Origin: an uncultured Desulfovibrio sp.
GTDB taxonomy: Bacteria; Desulfobacterota; Desulfovibrionia; Desulfovibrionales; Desulfovibrionaceae
Direction of reading: 5' to 3'
Assembly (NCBI GenBank): GCA_949291675.1
Contig: CASEWR010000110.1
Location: 1-49,531 of the forward strand
Length of the DNA: 49,531 nt
In this document: piece by piece, positions 43,031 to 49,531 of the stretch
Layout of the letters: each line of letters begins with the position of its first letter
Numbering within the stretch: position 1 is the first letter of the stretch
Program-made: the position numbers and the translations under genes
Notes under the pieces: generated by a model
What the model was told of the DNA's origin: nothing
Database searches by the model: none
Seen by the model: the letters and a program-made list of their open reading frames with translations, nothing else

Positions 43031-43414
43031 CTAGTGGTGGCCGCCACCGCCGTGGCAGGTGAACTGCTCGGAGAAGGCGGGGAGCTGGCCTGCGAGGAAG
43101 GCGTTGACTGCGTCACCCACGGTTGCATACTGGCCTGCGAAGTAGACATCAATGCCCACCTGTTTGAAGCCCATGAGCGGACGGAACCCCATACCGCCGG
43201 CAAGCAGAGCCTTCACACCGTGGCTTGCGAGGTGCTGCACAGGAGCAAGGCAGCCGCCCTGCTGATGGGGCACATTCTCAAGCGTGGAGACATTTTTGAT
43301 GGCTCCATCCTCGATTTCCACGATGGTGTAGATGTCGCAATGGCCGAAGTGCATACCCATACCGGCTTCGAGACCGCCAGGCATATTGGAAGGAACAGCA
43401 AGAAGTGTGGTCAT
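43031..43414 (-). CDS. NifX/NifB-type metal-cluster-binding protein
   Basis: Member of the dinitrogenase iron-molybdenum cofactor family, which includes NifX and the orange protein ORP of Desulfovibrio. The product has 127 residues. The N-terminal strand, then MHFGHCDIYTIVEIEDG, the glycine-rich ALLAGGMGFRPLMGF and the Cys-His-Gly-rich end (CHGGGGHH) fit the family and suggest metal binding. The ribosome site is weak. It lies downstream of two MinD-type ATPases with ferredoxin inserts. No nif structural genes are near, so cofactor storage for nitrogenase is unlikely. Confidence 0.88.
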   Translation of the reverse strand: MTTLLAVPSNMPGGLEAGMGMHFGHCDIYTIVEIEDGAIKNVSTLENVPHQQGGCLAPVQHLASHGVKALLAGGMGFRPLMGFKQVGIDVYFAGQYATVGDAVNAFLAGQLPAFSEQFTCHGGGGHH

Positions 43415-43552
43415 AATGTGTTTCCGTGAGCAGAGGACTGGAGCACGGACCTCCTGAGGTACTTTGAGGTTAGGGGAAAGGCTGGCACGTGGGCCAGCAG
43501 CCGGAAATATTATGGCAGGGAACAGAGCGAAACAGCCTTGAACTGCGCTAAA

Positions 43553-43571
43553 CAGGGCTGAACGAGCCCTG
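43553..43571. terminator. Weak hairpin after MinD-type ATPase gene
   Basis: CAGGGCT (43553-43559) pairs with AGCCCTG (43565-43571), 12 bases beyond the gene's stop codon. Only TTT follows on the minus strand, so partial termination at best. Confidence 0.4.
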
Positions 43572-43582
43572 ACGGGGCAGGA

Positions 43583-44497
43583 TTACAGTTCTGCCCTGAA
43601 GCTGCGCAGCTGCAGCTTCTCACTGGCCTTTGCTGTGGCCAGGGTGTCGATTCTGTTCCAGATGTCGCGAAGAAGAGAGGCAAGTTCGGAATCGGTCTCA
43701 GTCACAGCCTTGCCCTGGATGGTGGCTGTGGTGATGTCTGCGCTGAAGGGCACTGTGCCAAGCACTGTGTGGCCTTCCTGCTCGCACCAGGCCATGATGG
43801 CGGAGGTTTCCTGCTGGTTCAGATCCGCCTTGTTGACAATGACGCCTACAGGCACCCGGAAGTGGGCGCAGACCTGGGCAACGCGTTCAAAGTCATGTCT
43901 GCCGGAGAGGCTTGGCTCCACCACGGCCACTGCCAGGGTTGCGCCGGACAGGGAACTGATGACAGGACAGCCTGTGCCCGGGGAGCCGTCACAGAGAATG
44001 GTCTCGCGGCCCTGAGCTTTGGCCAGGTTCCTGGCCTCTCGCTTGAGCAGGGTGACCAGCTTGCCGGAGTTTTCCTGGCCAGGCACAAGCATTGCGTGCA
44101 GGAAGGGGCCGAAGCGGGTGTCGCCCACATACCAGTCGCCGCAGCGGGCTTCGGGAAAATCAATGGCCTTTGCCGGGCACAGGGCAGCACAGACGCCGCA
44201 GCCCTCGCAGTTGAGCTCGCTGACCCAGGCAATGCCATCGGTCATGGTGACTGCGTCAAACTGGCAGAGCTTCTCACAGCGGCCGCAGCCAATGCAGTCA
44301 GCGCTGCGCACAACGGCCTTGTTGCCGCCCATGAAGACATGGCTTTCTGTGTCCTTCGGGTCCAGCACAATGTGCAGGTCAGGCACATCGACATCAAGGT
44401 CGCAGAGGACGGCATTGTCTGCCAGAGCAGCAAATGCCGCACACAGGCTGGACTTGCCTGTACCGCCCTTGCCGCTGATGATGACTATCTCGCGCAT
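43583..44497 (-). CDS. MinD/Mrp-type ATPase with ferredoxin insert (1)
   Basis: Deviant Walker P-loop ATPase of the nucleotide-binding iron-sulfur carrier type. The product has 304 residues. The P-loop is GKGGTGKSS (9-17). Two ferredoxin clusters are inserted: Cys68/71/74/78 and Cys97/100/103/107. The switch block DGSPGTGCPVISS follows near residue 170. It resembles the paired MinD ATPases of the Desulfovibrio orp operons. The start overlaps the end of the upstream ATPase by 13 bases, so the two are coupled and may form a heterodimer. Confidence 0.92.
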   Translation of the reverse strand: MREIVIISGKGGTGKSSLCAAFAALADNAVLCDLDVDVPDLHIVLDPKDTESHVFMGGNKAVVRSADCIGCGRCEKLCQFDAVTMTDGIAWVSELNCEGCGVCAALCPAKAIDFPEARCGDWYVGDTRFGPFLHAMLVPGQENSGKLVTLLKREARNLAKAQGRETILCDGSPGTGCPVISSLSGATLAVAVVEPSLSGRHDFERVAQVCAHFRVPVGVIVNKADLNQQETSAIMAWCEQEGHTVLGTVPFSADITTATIQGKAVTETDSELASLLRDIWNRIDTLATAKASEKLQLRSFRAEL

Positions 44498-45390
44498 GCC
44501 TGCCTCCCGAACAGCTCTCTGATGTCCTCTGCCAGCTTGGTGAAGCGCTCCTTCCAGGCAGGGGAAATGTCAGCAAGAAGTTTGCCTGTGGAGTAGGCGG
44601 CAGCTGCCTCAAGCTCAAAGGGCAGCTCTGCGAGCAGGGGCAGGTTGTGCTTCGTACAGTAGCTGCGCACCGTCTCGTCGCCTTGGGCATTGCCGGGGAT
44701 GCCGGCCCTGTTCAGCACGCAGGCTAAGGGGCGGTTGAGCCTGCCAAAGGCCTGGTGGGCCAGTCTGAAGTCGTGCAGGCCAAAGGGGGAGGAGTCCACG
44801 ACCATGATGATGGCATCCGCATGGCTGCCCACAGTGACTGCAGGACAGCTGACCCCTGGCGGGGAATCCAGCAGCACTTCAGGCTTCTGGCCTGTCTGTG
44901 CGGCCATCTCCTCTTCAAGGACGCTGAGGCGCTTGAACAGGGCCCTTATCAGGGGCGGGGTCATGACTTCGCCAATGCGGGTTGCGCCGGAGAGCCAGGG
45001 TGTTGCCGCATCCAGGGTACCGCTGTGCAGCTGGCCGATTTCGCGCTCGCCCTGCACAAGCGAATCTGTCTCGCAGACGGCAAAGCAGCCGCCGCAGGCA
45101 TGGCACATGTCCGGAAAAATCTTGAGTTTGGTGCCGAATTTGGCAATGGCCCCGTAGTGGCAGATATCGTGGCAGCTGGAGCAGCCTGTACAGGACGCAT
45201 CGAACTGCACGGGGATGGGCAGGGCAATGGTTGTACTGGCCGCAATGTCTGGCTTCAGGAAGATGTGCAGGTTCGGGGCCTCCACATCCGTGTCAGCCAT
45301 GATGTGGGCAGTCGGCCAGACCCTGTCGAGAGAGGCTGCCACTGAGGTCTTTCCTGCTCCGCCCTTACCACTGGCTATGGCAATACGCAT
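44485..45390 (-). CDS. MinD/Mrp-type ATPase with ferredoxin insert (2)
   Basis: Paralogue of the next gene, 301 residues. The P-loop is GKGGAGKTS (8-16). The inserted clusters are Cys67/70/73/77 and Cys96/99/102/106, and the switch block is DSPPGVSCPAV. ATG 45390 fits the family start MRIAIASGKGG; the frame is open far upstream, but that part overlaps the DUF134-NifX gene out of phase. The ribosome site is poor (GCGAGCACACC), so translation may be weak. It lies 56 bases after the DUF134-NifX gene in one operon. Confidence 0.92.
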   Translation of the reverse strand: MRIAIASGKGGAGKTSVAASLDRVWPTAHIMADTDVEAPNLHIFLKPDIAASTTIALPIPVQFDASCTGCSSCHDICHYGAIAKFGTKLKIFPDMCHACGGCFAVCETDSLVQGEREIGQLHSGTLDAATPWLSGATRIGEVMTPPLIRALFKRLSVLEEEMAAQTGQKPEVLLDSPPGVSCPAVTVGSHADAIIMVVDSSPFGLHDFRLAHQAFGRLNRPLACVLNRAGIPGNAQGDETVRSYCTKHNLPLLAELPFELEAAAAYSTGKLLADISPAWKERFTKLAEDIRELFGRQACAR

Positions 45391-45446
45391 GGTGTGCTCG
45401 CTGGTGTGTCTGCTGTTTGCAATGGGGAATCTGTTGCGCACGCTGT

Positions 45447-46169
45447 TCAGGCGGGCATGCCGCTCTCGTGATTGGCGGCTTCGGCCTTTGTGCATTCGCC
45501 TTTGCAGAACTTTGCCAGGGCCTGGCCCACAGTCATATTGTCCATGTCCTGGTAGACAGCGATGCCGGCAGCTTCCAGGGCCTCGAAGGCCTTGGGACCG
45601 ACATAGCCGCTGAGCACTGCCGTCACACCCGCATTGCACAGATGCTCGGTGGTGGCGATACCGGCACCCTGGGCCATGATCTGGGCATCACCATTATCAA
45701 GATAGGTGAGCTCGGGCTCCTTTGTCAGATCATTGTCTGCAAAGCTGGCCAGCACAAAGCCGCCGGCGCGGCCGTAGCGGGAATCCACCATATCTTCCAG
45801 GGTGGGGCCCTCACTGGAAATGGCAACGATAGTCATAGAATCAAGCCTCCTCTTGCGAAAGCAGCTGTGTCCATTCTGGAGCAGAACATAGGAACCGCCC
45901 TCAATGCGCAGGGCCTTGCCGTGCACCAGGGCCTCGGCAACGGCTTTCCGTGCAGCAGCCAGGGTGCGCCCGTAGGAATGGCGGGAGACTCTGACCCTTG
46001 CTGCAGCTTCGCTGGCAGTCAGCCCCTCAATGTCCGAGAGACGCAGGGCTTCCAGGCCTTCGACGCTGAGCCTGACCTCGTCCAGAAAGCGAAAGGGAAT
46101 GCCGCAGGGCTTGAAGTAACAGGCATTGGGGGCCTGCTCCACGTGGCGGCAAAGTCTGGGTCTTGGCAT
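45447..46169 (-). CDS. DUF134 DNA-binding domain fused to NifX-type domain
   Basis: Likely metal- or cluster-sensing transcription factor that heads the operon. The product has 240 residues. Residues 1-100 are DUF134 (MPRPRLCRHVEQAPNACYFK start, then a helix-turn-helix TASEAAARVRVSRHSYGRTL near 51-70). Residues 112-225 are a NifX/ORP-type domain (MTIVAISSEGPTLEDMVDSR, YGRAGGFVLASF, TEHLCNAGVTAVLSGYVGPKA). A full ribosome site lies inside the gene before Met112, so the NifX part may also be made alone (see 45834-45851). ATG 46169 is the family start of DUF134. Confidence 0.9.
   Translation of the reverse strand: MPRPRLCRHVEQAPNACYFKPCGIPFRFLDEVRLSVEGLEALRLSDIEGLTASEAAARVRVSRHSYGRTLAAARKAVAEALVHGKALRIEGGSYVLLQNGHSCFRKRRLDSMTIVAISSEGPTLEDMVDSRYGRAGGFVLASFADNDLTKEPELTYLDNGDAQIMAQGAGIATTEHLCNAGVTAVLSGYVGPKAFEALEAAGIAVYQDMDNMTVGQALAKFCKGECTKAEAANHESGMPA
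45834..45851 (-). promoter_or_regulatory. Internal ribosome site and ATG for a free NifX domain
   Basis: On the minus strand AGGAGG (45851-45846) is followed after nine bases by ATG (45836-45834), in frame, at codon 112. This is a better ribosome site than that of the full-length gene. It would give a 129-residue NifX-type protein ending at 45447. Confidence 0.7.
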
Positions 46170-46189
46170 GGCTTTTTTGTCCGTTGCTG

Positions 46190-46229
46190 TGCGCAATGCT
46201 GTATGCACTGTGTTTTGCTCAATTGCGCA
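46190..46229. promoter_or_regulatory. Inverted repeat TGCGCAAT-N24-ATTGCGCA
   Basis: Perfect 8-base half sites at 46190-46197 and 46222-46229. It lies between the predicted -10 and the start codon of the DUF134-NifX gene, as expected of a self-regulating operator or a stable mRNA leader hairpin. Confidence 0.65.
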
Positions 46230-46230
46230 T

Positions 46231-46258
46231 AACATAGACCTGCCTCGGATTTTGTCAA
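46231..46258 (-). promoter_or_regulatory. Predicted promoter of the DUF134-NifX operon
   Basis: On the minus strand TTGACA (46258-46253), 16 bases, then TATGTT (46236-46231). The start would be near 46224, inside the inverted repeat. Confidence 0.6.
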
Positions 46259-46331
46259 GGCAGGCAGTGCAACATTTTGTCCATCTGGACTGCTATCCTG
46301 CTGGTATTGCAGATCTCTTTTTGCAGAGCAC

Positions 46332-46362
46332 AAAAAAAGCCCCCACTCTGGCGCCCGGGGGC
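46332..46362 (-). terminator. Minus-strand terminator with no evident gene upstream
   Basis: GCCCCC (46339-46344) pairs with GGGGGC (46357-46362) around a GC-rich loop. On the minus strand seven T follow (46338-46332). It would stop leftward transcripts before the DUF134 promoter, or end an unannotated minus-strand RNA. Confidence 0.65.
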
Positions 46363-46631
46363 ACGGCAGGGCAATACGCAGCAGCACATCTTCCGGCACT
46401 GTGCACAGGGCAGCTGCCTTGCTGTGTCGTATGCTGTGTCGCAGGAGCCTGTGGCTGCAAAAAGCTTTCGGGAACTGCTCTCTTAAAGAAAGGTCTCTGT
46501 CATGCGTGAGCTGCTATTCACAGGACGCACACCTGTCCGTGCCCTGATGTCAGTCGCTTGACAAAGTGAGGAATGCAAAGGGGTTTCAGAAGTGTAACTG
46601 TTTGTTTTCCAGCTGAAAATTTTCGTCCAGA

Positions 46632-46660
46632 TTGACACAGCACAAGGCGCACTGTACCGT
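46632..46660 (+). promoter_or_regulatory. Possible promoter of the methyltransferase gene
   Basis: TTGACA (46632-46637), 17 bases, then TACCGT (46655-46660), a weak -10. A leader of about 150 bases would follow. Confidence 0.35.
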
Positions 46661-46813
46661 TCCCCATCCGCAGACTGAAGAAGTGCTGCCATGAAGGACA
46701 GCTCTTTTGGGGCTGATGGGTCTGTGTGCACGCATCACTCGCTCTTAAGGTGCAAGCTGCAGCCTGCGGAAAAGCTAACGGAGAAATTTTTACACATATT
46801 TCAGGGGAGTATA

Positions 46814-47545
46814 ATGTATATCCCGGTTCTCAGTTACATCGCAGACAGACTACCGTTCGGAAATTCCCTGGAGGGAATTTCCAGGGAGAAACTGGCCGAG
46901 CTCATGAAGCAGACCGGCACCCAGAAGTGGCACGAATTTGCCATTATGGACAGAAAGTGGCGACGGCATGCCTGCACAGCCTGCCGCTGGCTCAATGATG
47001 TGCTGCCCAGAGAGGCCTCGGTCTTTGAACCCGGCTGCGGCAGTGGCGCCAACCTGTTCTGGTTTGGCCAGAGGGGCATCACAAGGCTCTATGGCTCAGA
47101 CATCGACCCCACTGCCCTTGTGCTGGGAAAGGAGCTGGCAGCCGTGCTCTCGCTCCCCCTTGAACTGTGGGAAGACGACAGCACCAATCCCTCCAGGCTG
47201 CCGGAGGACCTGGACGGCATCCTGTCGGTGAACTGGCTTTACCACATCCGTGGTGCAAGCTTCAGTGACTTTCTGGAGCGCTATCGTCCGGCCCTGAAGA
47301 TCGGCGGCTACCTTGCCTGCGATATGGTGACACGCCACTACGACAGGGTGCCTGGCAATCAGTGGCACTCTGATGACGGCAAGCTCCCTGTGGAGCAGCG
47401 CAGACCCTCGGAGTACACCATCCGCCTCGACAGGGAAGAGCTCAGCGCCATTGCCATTCGTCATGGCTTTGCCCTGCTGCGCTCCACCTGCTTTGTGCTG
47501 ACTAAGCCGCAGCGGGCCGTCTACCTGTTCCGACGCGTGGAGTAG
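46814..47545 (+). CDS. SAM-dependent methyltransferase
   Basis: Class I methyltransferase; the substrate is unknown. The product has 243 residues. The SAM motif is SVFEPGCGSGANLFWFG (69-85), followed by the acidic GSDIDPTAL block. The middle contains ILSVNWLYHIRGASFSDFLE. ATG 46814 is chosen for CAGGGGAG directly upstream; the longer frame from 46691 lacks a ribosome site and family-like residues. It is a single gene ended by a strong hairpin. Confidence 0.85.
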   Translation: MYIPVLSYIADRLPFGNSLEGISREKLAELMKQTGTQKWHEFAIMDRKWRRHACTACRWLNDVLPREASVFEPGCGSGANLFWFGQRGITRLYGSDIDPTALVLGKELAAVLSLPLELWEDDSTNPSRLPEDLDGILSVNWLYHIRGASFSDFLERYRPALKIGGYLACDMVTRHYDRVPGNQWHSDDGKLPVEQRRPSEYTIRLDREELSAIAIRHGFALLRSTCFVLTKPQRAVYLFRRVE

Positions 47546-47621
47546 CAAGCCGGGGGCCGCGGGCTGCATCAGTGTTCAGAGCAGGGCGCAGGAACGGGCC
47601 CCTGTGCCGAAGGAATGCAAT

Positions 47622-47663
47622 AAAAAAAGCGATATTTGCAGATGCTTTGCAAATATCGCTTTT
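47622..47663. terminator. Bidirectional terminator
   Basis: Bases 47625-47640 pair perfectly with 47648-47663 (16 bp, seven-base loop). On the minus strand the T-run is seven bases; on the plus strand TTTT ends the stem. It serves the methyltransferase and the convergent DUF1311 gene. Confidence 0.9.
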
Positions 47664-47726
47664 ATAGCTTGTACATTTGGGGCCAGCCCGGGGGACGGCG
47701 TCTGGCAGGTGAACTCCCTGGCAGGA

Positions 47727-48872
47727 CTATCTGGCAAAGTACTCTTTCCTTGGTTGCGCACTCTCCAGAGCCCGCAAGGGCACGAGCACAGGATTGGCAA
47801 GGTAAGTCCTGTCGCAGCTGTTGAGATCGAGCTCCCATTCTTCAAAGGGCAGAATGAAGTTGCGTCCGTCAAAGCGGACATAGCGCACGTCATACTGTGC
47901 CACCAGATCGTGCAGATTCTCAAGCTTGCCCTGCGAGAATGTGCCGTGTACCCTGTCGTACTGACGCACAGCGGCCTGCATCTGTTCAAAGACCTGTGTC
48001 CGCAGCAGCGCAATGGCCTGATCCGGTTCCTCAAAGAGATCCTCAAAAGCCAGCCGTTCCCCATGACGCAGACCAAGGAAAATGGTCTCTCCTCTGAAGG
48101 TGTAGGAGCGTGCCATGCTGAGATTGGTGTTGCTGGAGGAACTGATGGCAGCGAGCGTCCTGCTCTCGAAATCTACGCTGTATTCGGTGATGGCGGCAAA
48201 CTGGAGAGGCAGATAGATGCTGGCTTCAGGGGTGAGGGTAACACCATCCATCTCTTTGAAATCTAAGGTGATGTCCTCATCAATCAGCGCAGCATCCCCT
48301 GCACCGGCAGTGCTGTCATACTGGTGCTGCATAACAAAGCGATAGCGCGCTGCAGCCTTATCGCGCAGGAACTGATTGATGGCCTCGTTACGTGCCCGCT
48401 TGCTGATTGAAGTGCAATACCAGTTTGTGACCACAGGTTTTGAGGGCATGATGAGCACATCCCAGGTGACAACATTGCCGTTATCAAGCAACCTCGGCTG
48501 ATCATAGGCGATGGAGAAGCGTACATGATCGTGCTTTTTGAGCGCGATCTTGTAGTTGAGCACAGCAAGACGCCGGAGCAGCAGAAGCGTTGCAGTTTCC
48601 ACATCAGATTCGTTTTGCTGAACCATGCGTTCCATGAGCTCTCCACGTGCCTTGAGCCATGCCCTCTGCTCTGCAAGCTCATATTTCATTTGTTCAGGAG
48701 TAGACACGCTTTTGAGCAGCTTCCAGGCTGCATTGAGTTGCCTGTCAGCATCTCTGTATGCCGGAGATTGCTGCAGGTAGGACAGATGCATTTTTTCTGT
48801 AAAGACTGCTGCGTCTGCGCAGGGAGGCAGACACAGACCGAGCAAAAGACACAGTGTGAGCAGAAGTTTCAT
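47727..48872 (-). CDS. Secreted protein with DUF1311 (LprI-like) and DUF3298-like domains
   Basis: The product has 381 residues. A signal peptide (MKLLLTLCLLLGLCLPPCADA, about 21 residues) is clear. Residues about 37-80 (DADRQLNAAWKLL, AEQRAWLKARGELME) resemble the LprI/DUF1311 domain, related to lysozyme inhibitors. The second half (about 215-350), with ITEYSVDFESRTLAA and ERLAFEDLFEEP, resembles the DUF3298 part of anti-sigma factor RsiV and deacetylase PdaC. GGGGAG six bases before ATG 48872 sets the start. Envelope defence or lysozyme sensing is an inference. Confidence 0.82.
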   Translation of the reverse strand: MKLLLTLCLLLGLCLPPCADAAVFTEKMHLSYLQQSPAYRDADRQLNAAWKLLKSVSTPEQMKYELAEQRAWLKARGELMERMVQQNESDVETATLLLLRRLAVLNYKIALKKHDHVRFSIAYDQPRLLDNGNVVTWDVLIMPSKPVVTNWYCTSISKRARNEAINQFLRDKAAARYRFVMQHQYDSTAGAGDAALIDEDITLDFKEMDGVTLTPEASIYLPLQFAAITEYSVDFESRTLAAISSSSNTNLSMARSYTFRGETIFLGLRHGERLAFEDLFEEPDQAIALLRTQVFEQMQAAVRQYDRVHGTFSQGKLENLHDLVAQYDVRYVRFDGRNFILPFEEWELDLNSCDRTYLANPVLVPLRALESAQPRKEYFAR

Positions 48873-49421
48873 GTTTTGCTCCCCTAGCCCGAAGGCCAGT
48901 TGTACGCCCTCGCCAGTGCTGAAAGGGGTTTTGTGTGTGCCGCACCGTTTCTGCCATGCACATCCACGCAACGCAGGTTCCTTTTCGGAAGGCTGAGGCA
49001 GATCAAAGCAGGCTTTGTTCAAGACTCGCCCTTCAGGGCGGAGCAGCTGGCAGTTGTTTGTCCCCGATCTCGTTTGTGTTCCATTCTCCTGCACAGAGCA
49101 TTCTGCAGCAGATACAGCAGCACGTTTTCTGTGCAGCGCAACAATACAGGCAAAGCCCAGGCAAGACAAGAAATGCAGCCTGCATTCTCACCCAGGCTCC
49201 TGCAAAGTACAGTCACAGGAATTGTGACAAAGTGGAGGCAGGGCCCTGGTTCAGGCTGTTTCGGGGCTGCCCGGTGCTGTGCTCCGGGAAGCGTTGCAAA
49301 GACAGCAGTCTGTAAAATCAGCATATGCAAAATATTTGCATATACTAAATTTTTATTTGGGGGTCGAGTGTGTACTGGCAGCGTCACGGGAAAGCCAGGT
49401 TGCAGGAGGAGTGCAGCCGGC
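48873..49421. other. 549-base gap before the last gene
   Basis: No gene is supported; frames on both strands are short or lack ribosome sites. It contains a 21-bp palindrome and an AT-rich patch at about 49310-49360. As both flanking genes are on the minus strand, the promoter of the secreted-protein gene should lie here, but no clear one was found. Confidence 0.55.
49323..49343. repeat. 21-bp AT-rich palindrome
   Basis: ATATGCAAA (49323-49331) and TTTGCATAT (49335-49343) flank ATA. It lies 78 bases beyond the stop codon of the Fis-type regulator. The arms share ATTTGCA with the terminator at 47622-47663. Operator or weak terminator are both possible. Confidence 0.6.
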
Positions 49422-49531
49422 TCAGGCCTTCTTCTTCAGTTTGCGCCAGAGGGTCGTGCGACTGATGCCAAGGCGTCTGGCGGCTTCCGCGTGGTTGCCG
49501 GCGCACTCGGCAAGCACGCGTCCGAGCAGCA
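49422..49531 (-). CDS. C-terminus of a Fis-type (HTH_8) regulator, partial
   Basis: Only the last 35 residues are inside the window. They read [20 protein letters not shown] then [15 protein letters not shown], a Fis-like helix-turn-helix. This end is typical of sigma-54-dependent activators such as PrpR or NtrC relatives. The sensor and AAA+ parts, if present, lie beyond the window end, so the exact family is open. Confidence 0.85.
   Translation of the reverse strand, partial: LLGRVLAECAGNHAEAARRLGISRTTLWRKLKKKA

Larger units (their letters stand above)
46259..46813. other. 555-base gap between divergent genes
   Basis: The gap separates the DUF134-NifX operon from a methyltransferase gene. 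It contains a minus-strand terminator at its left end and a possible plus promoter at 46632-46660. A minus frame at 46483-46731 (82 residues) has no ribosome site or family signs and is not called. GGGGAG before 46814 is the next gene's ribosome site. Confidence 0.55.

Noticed and set aside
46483-46731. 82-residue minus-strand frame
   Set aside because: No ribosome site or family features; overlaps the likely promoter zone of the methyltransferase gene.
46928-46942. TGGCAC...TTGCC resembling a sigma-54 promoter
   Set aside because: GG-GC spacing is one base short and it lies inside the methyltransferase coding region.
1-49531. Insertion sequences, integrases or prophage genes
   Set aside because: No transposase, integrase or phage structural signatures were seen in any frame; accessory genes look like stable chromosomal loci.

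Overview
The window is 49.5 kb of GC-rich bacterial chromosome. The gene order, protein signatures and metal-centred accessory genes suggest a sulfate-reducing or related anaerobe of the Desulfovibrionaceae. That placement is an inference from family recall; no database search was possible. Three points support it: the secY-map-rpmJ-rpsM order without adk or infA, the ftsH-folP-cdaA-cdaR block, and a pair of MinD-type ATPases with ferredoxin inserts next to NifX-family proteins, as in the orange-protein (ORP) loci of Desulfovibrio.

Region 1 (1-14.7 kb, + strand) is the fused S10-spc-alpha ribosomal cluster, entered inside rplC and running to rplQ. It includes secY, map and rpoA. It is broken by four structured gaps: rpsN/rpsH, rplO/secY, map/rpmJ and rpsM/rpsK. 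The map/rpmJ gap has a TTGACA promoter and a folded leader, so the alpha part probably has its own start. A strong terminator follows rplQ. Region 2 (15-19 kb, +) holds tRNA-Leu(UAG), trigger factor, clpP and clpX: protein folding and turnover. It meets, tail to tail, Region 3 (19-24.2 kb, -): ftsH-folP-cdaA-cdaR, covering membrane proteolysis, folate synthesis and cyclic di-AMP synthesis. A clear sigma-70-type promoter lies before ftsH.

Region 4 (24.2-30.5 kb, +) has long repeat-rich gaps around a receiver/HD-GYP cyclic-di-GMP phosphodiesterase and a two-gene redox module: a NapH-NapG-like polyferredoxin fusion and a Tat-type aldo/keto reductase with ferredoxin tail. Region 5 (30.5-37.3 kb) is a nickel uptake locus: nikA, nikB, a fused nikC-nikD and nikE, divergent from a SAM methyltransferase. 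Two identical 27-bp dyads (GTAACAC-N13-GTGTTAC) stand between the divergent genes, one near each start. Region 6 (38-42.3 kb, +) is a SNF2 ATPase overlapping a SWIM zinc-finger protein with a histone-H1-like tail. Region 7 (42.4-46.3 kb, -) is an ORP-like cluster: a DUF134-NifX fusion regulator, two MinD-type ATPases with ferredoxin inserts, a free NifX-family protein and a small unknown protein. The window ends with a methyltransferase, a secreted DUF1311/DUF3298-like protein and the last codons of a Fis-type regulator.

The most unusual pattern, explained by no single gene, is the recurrence of short tandem repeats of about 9-17 bp, often exactly 12 bp. They occur in gaps and also in frame inside linkers of the nik genes, and a longer repeat occurs in the SWIM protein. 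They may have produced the nikC-nikD fusion linker. No insertion sequence, prophage, CRISPR array or rRNA was seen.
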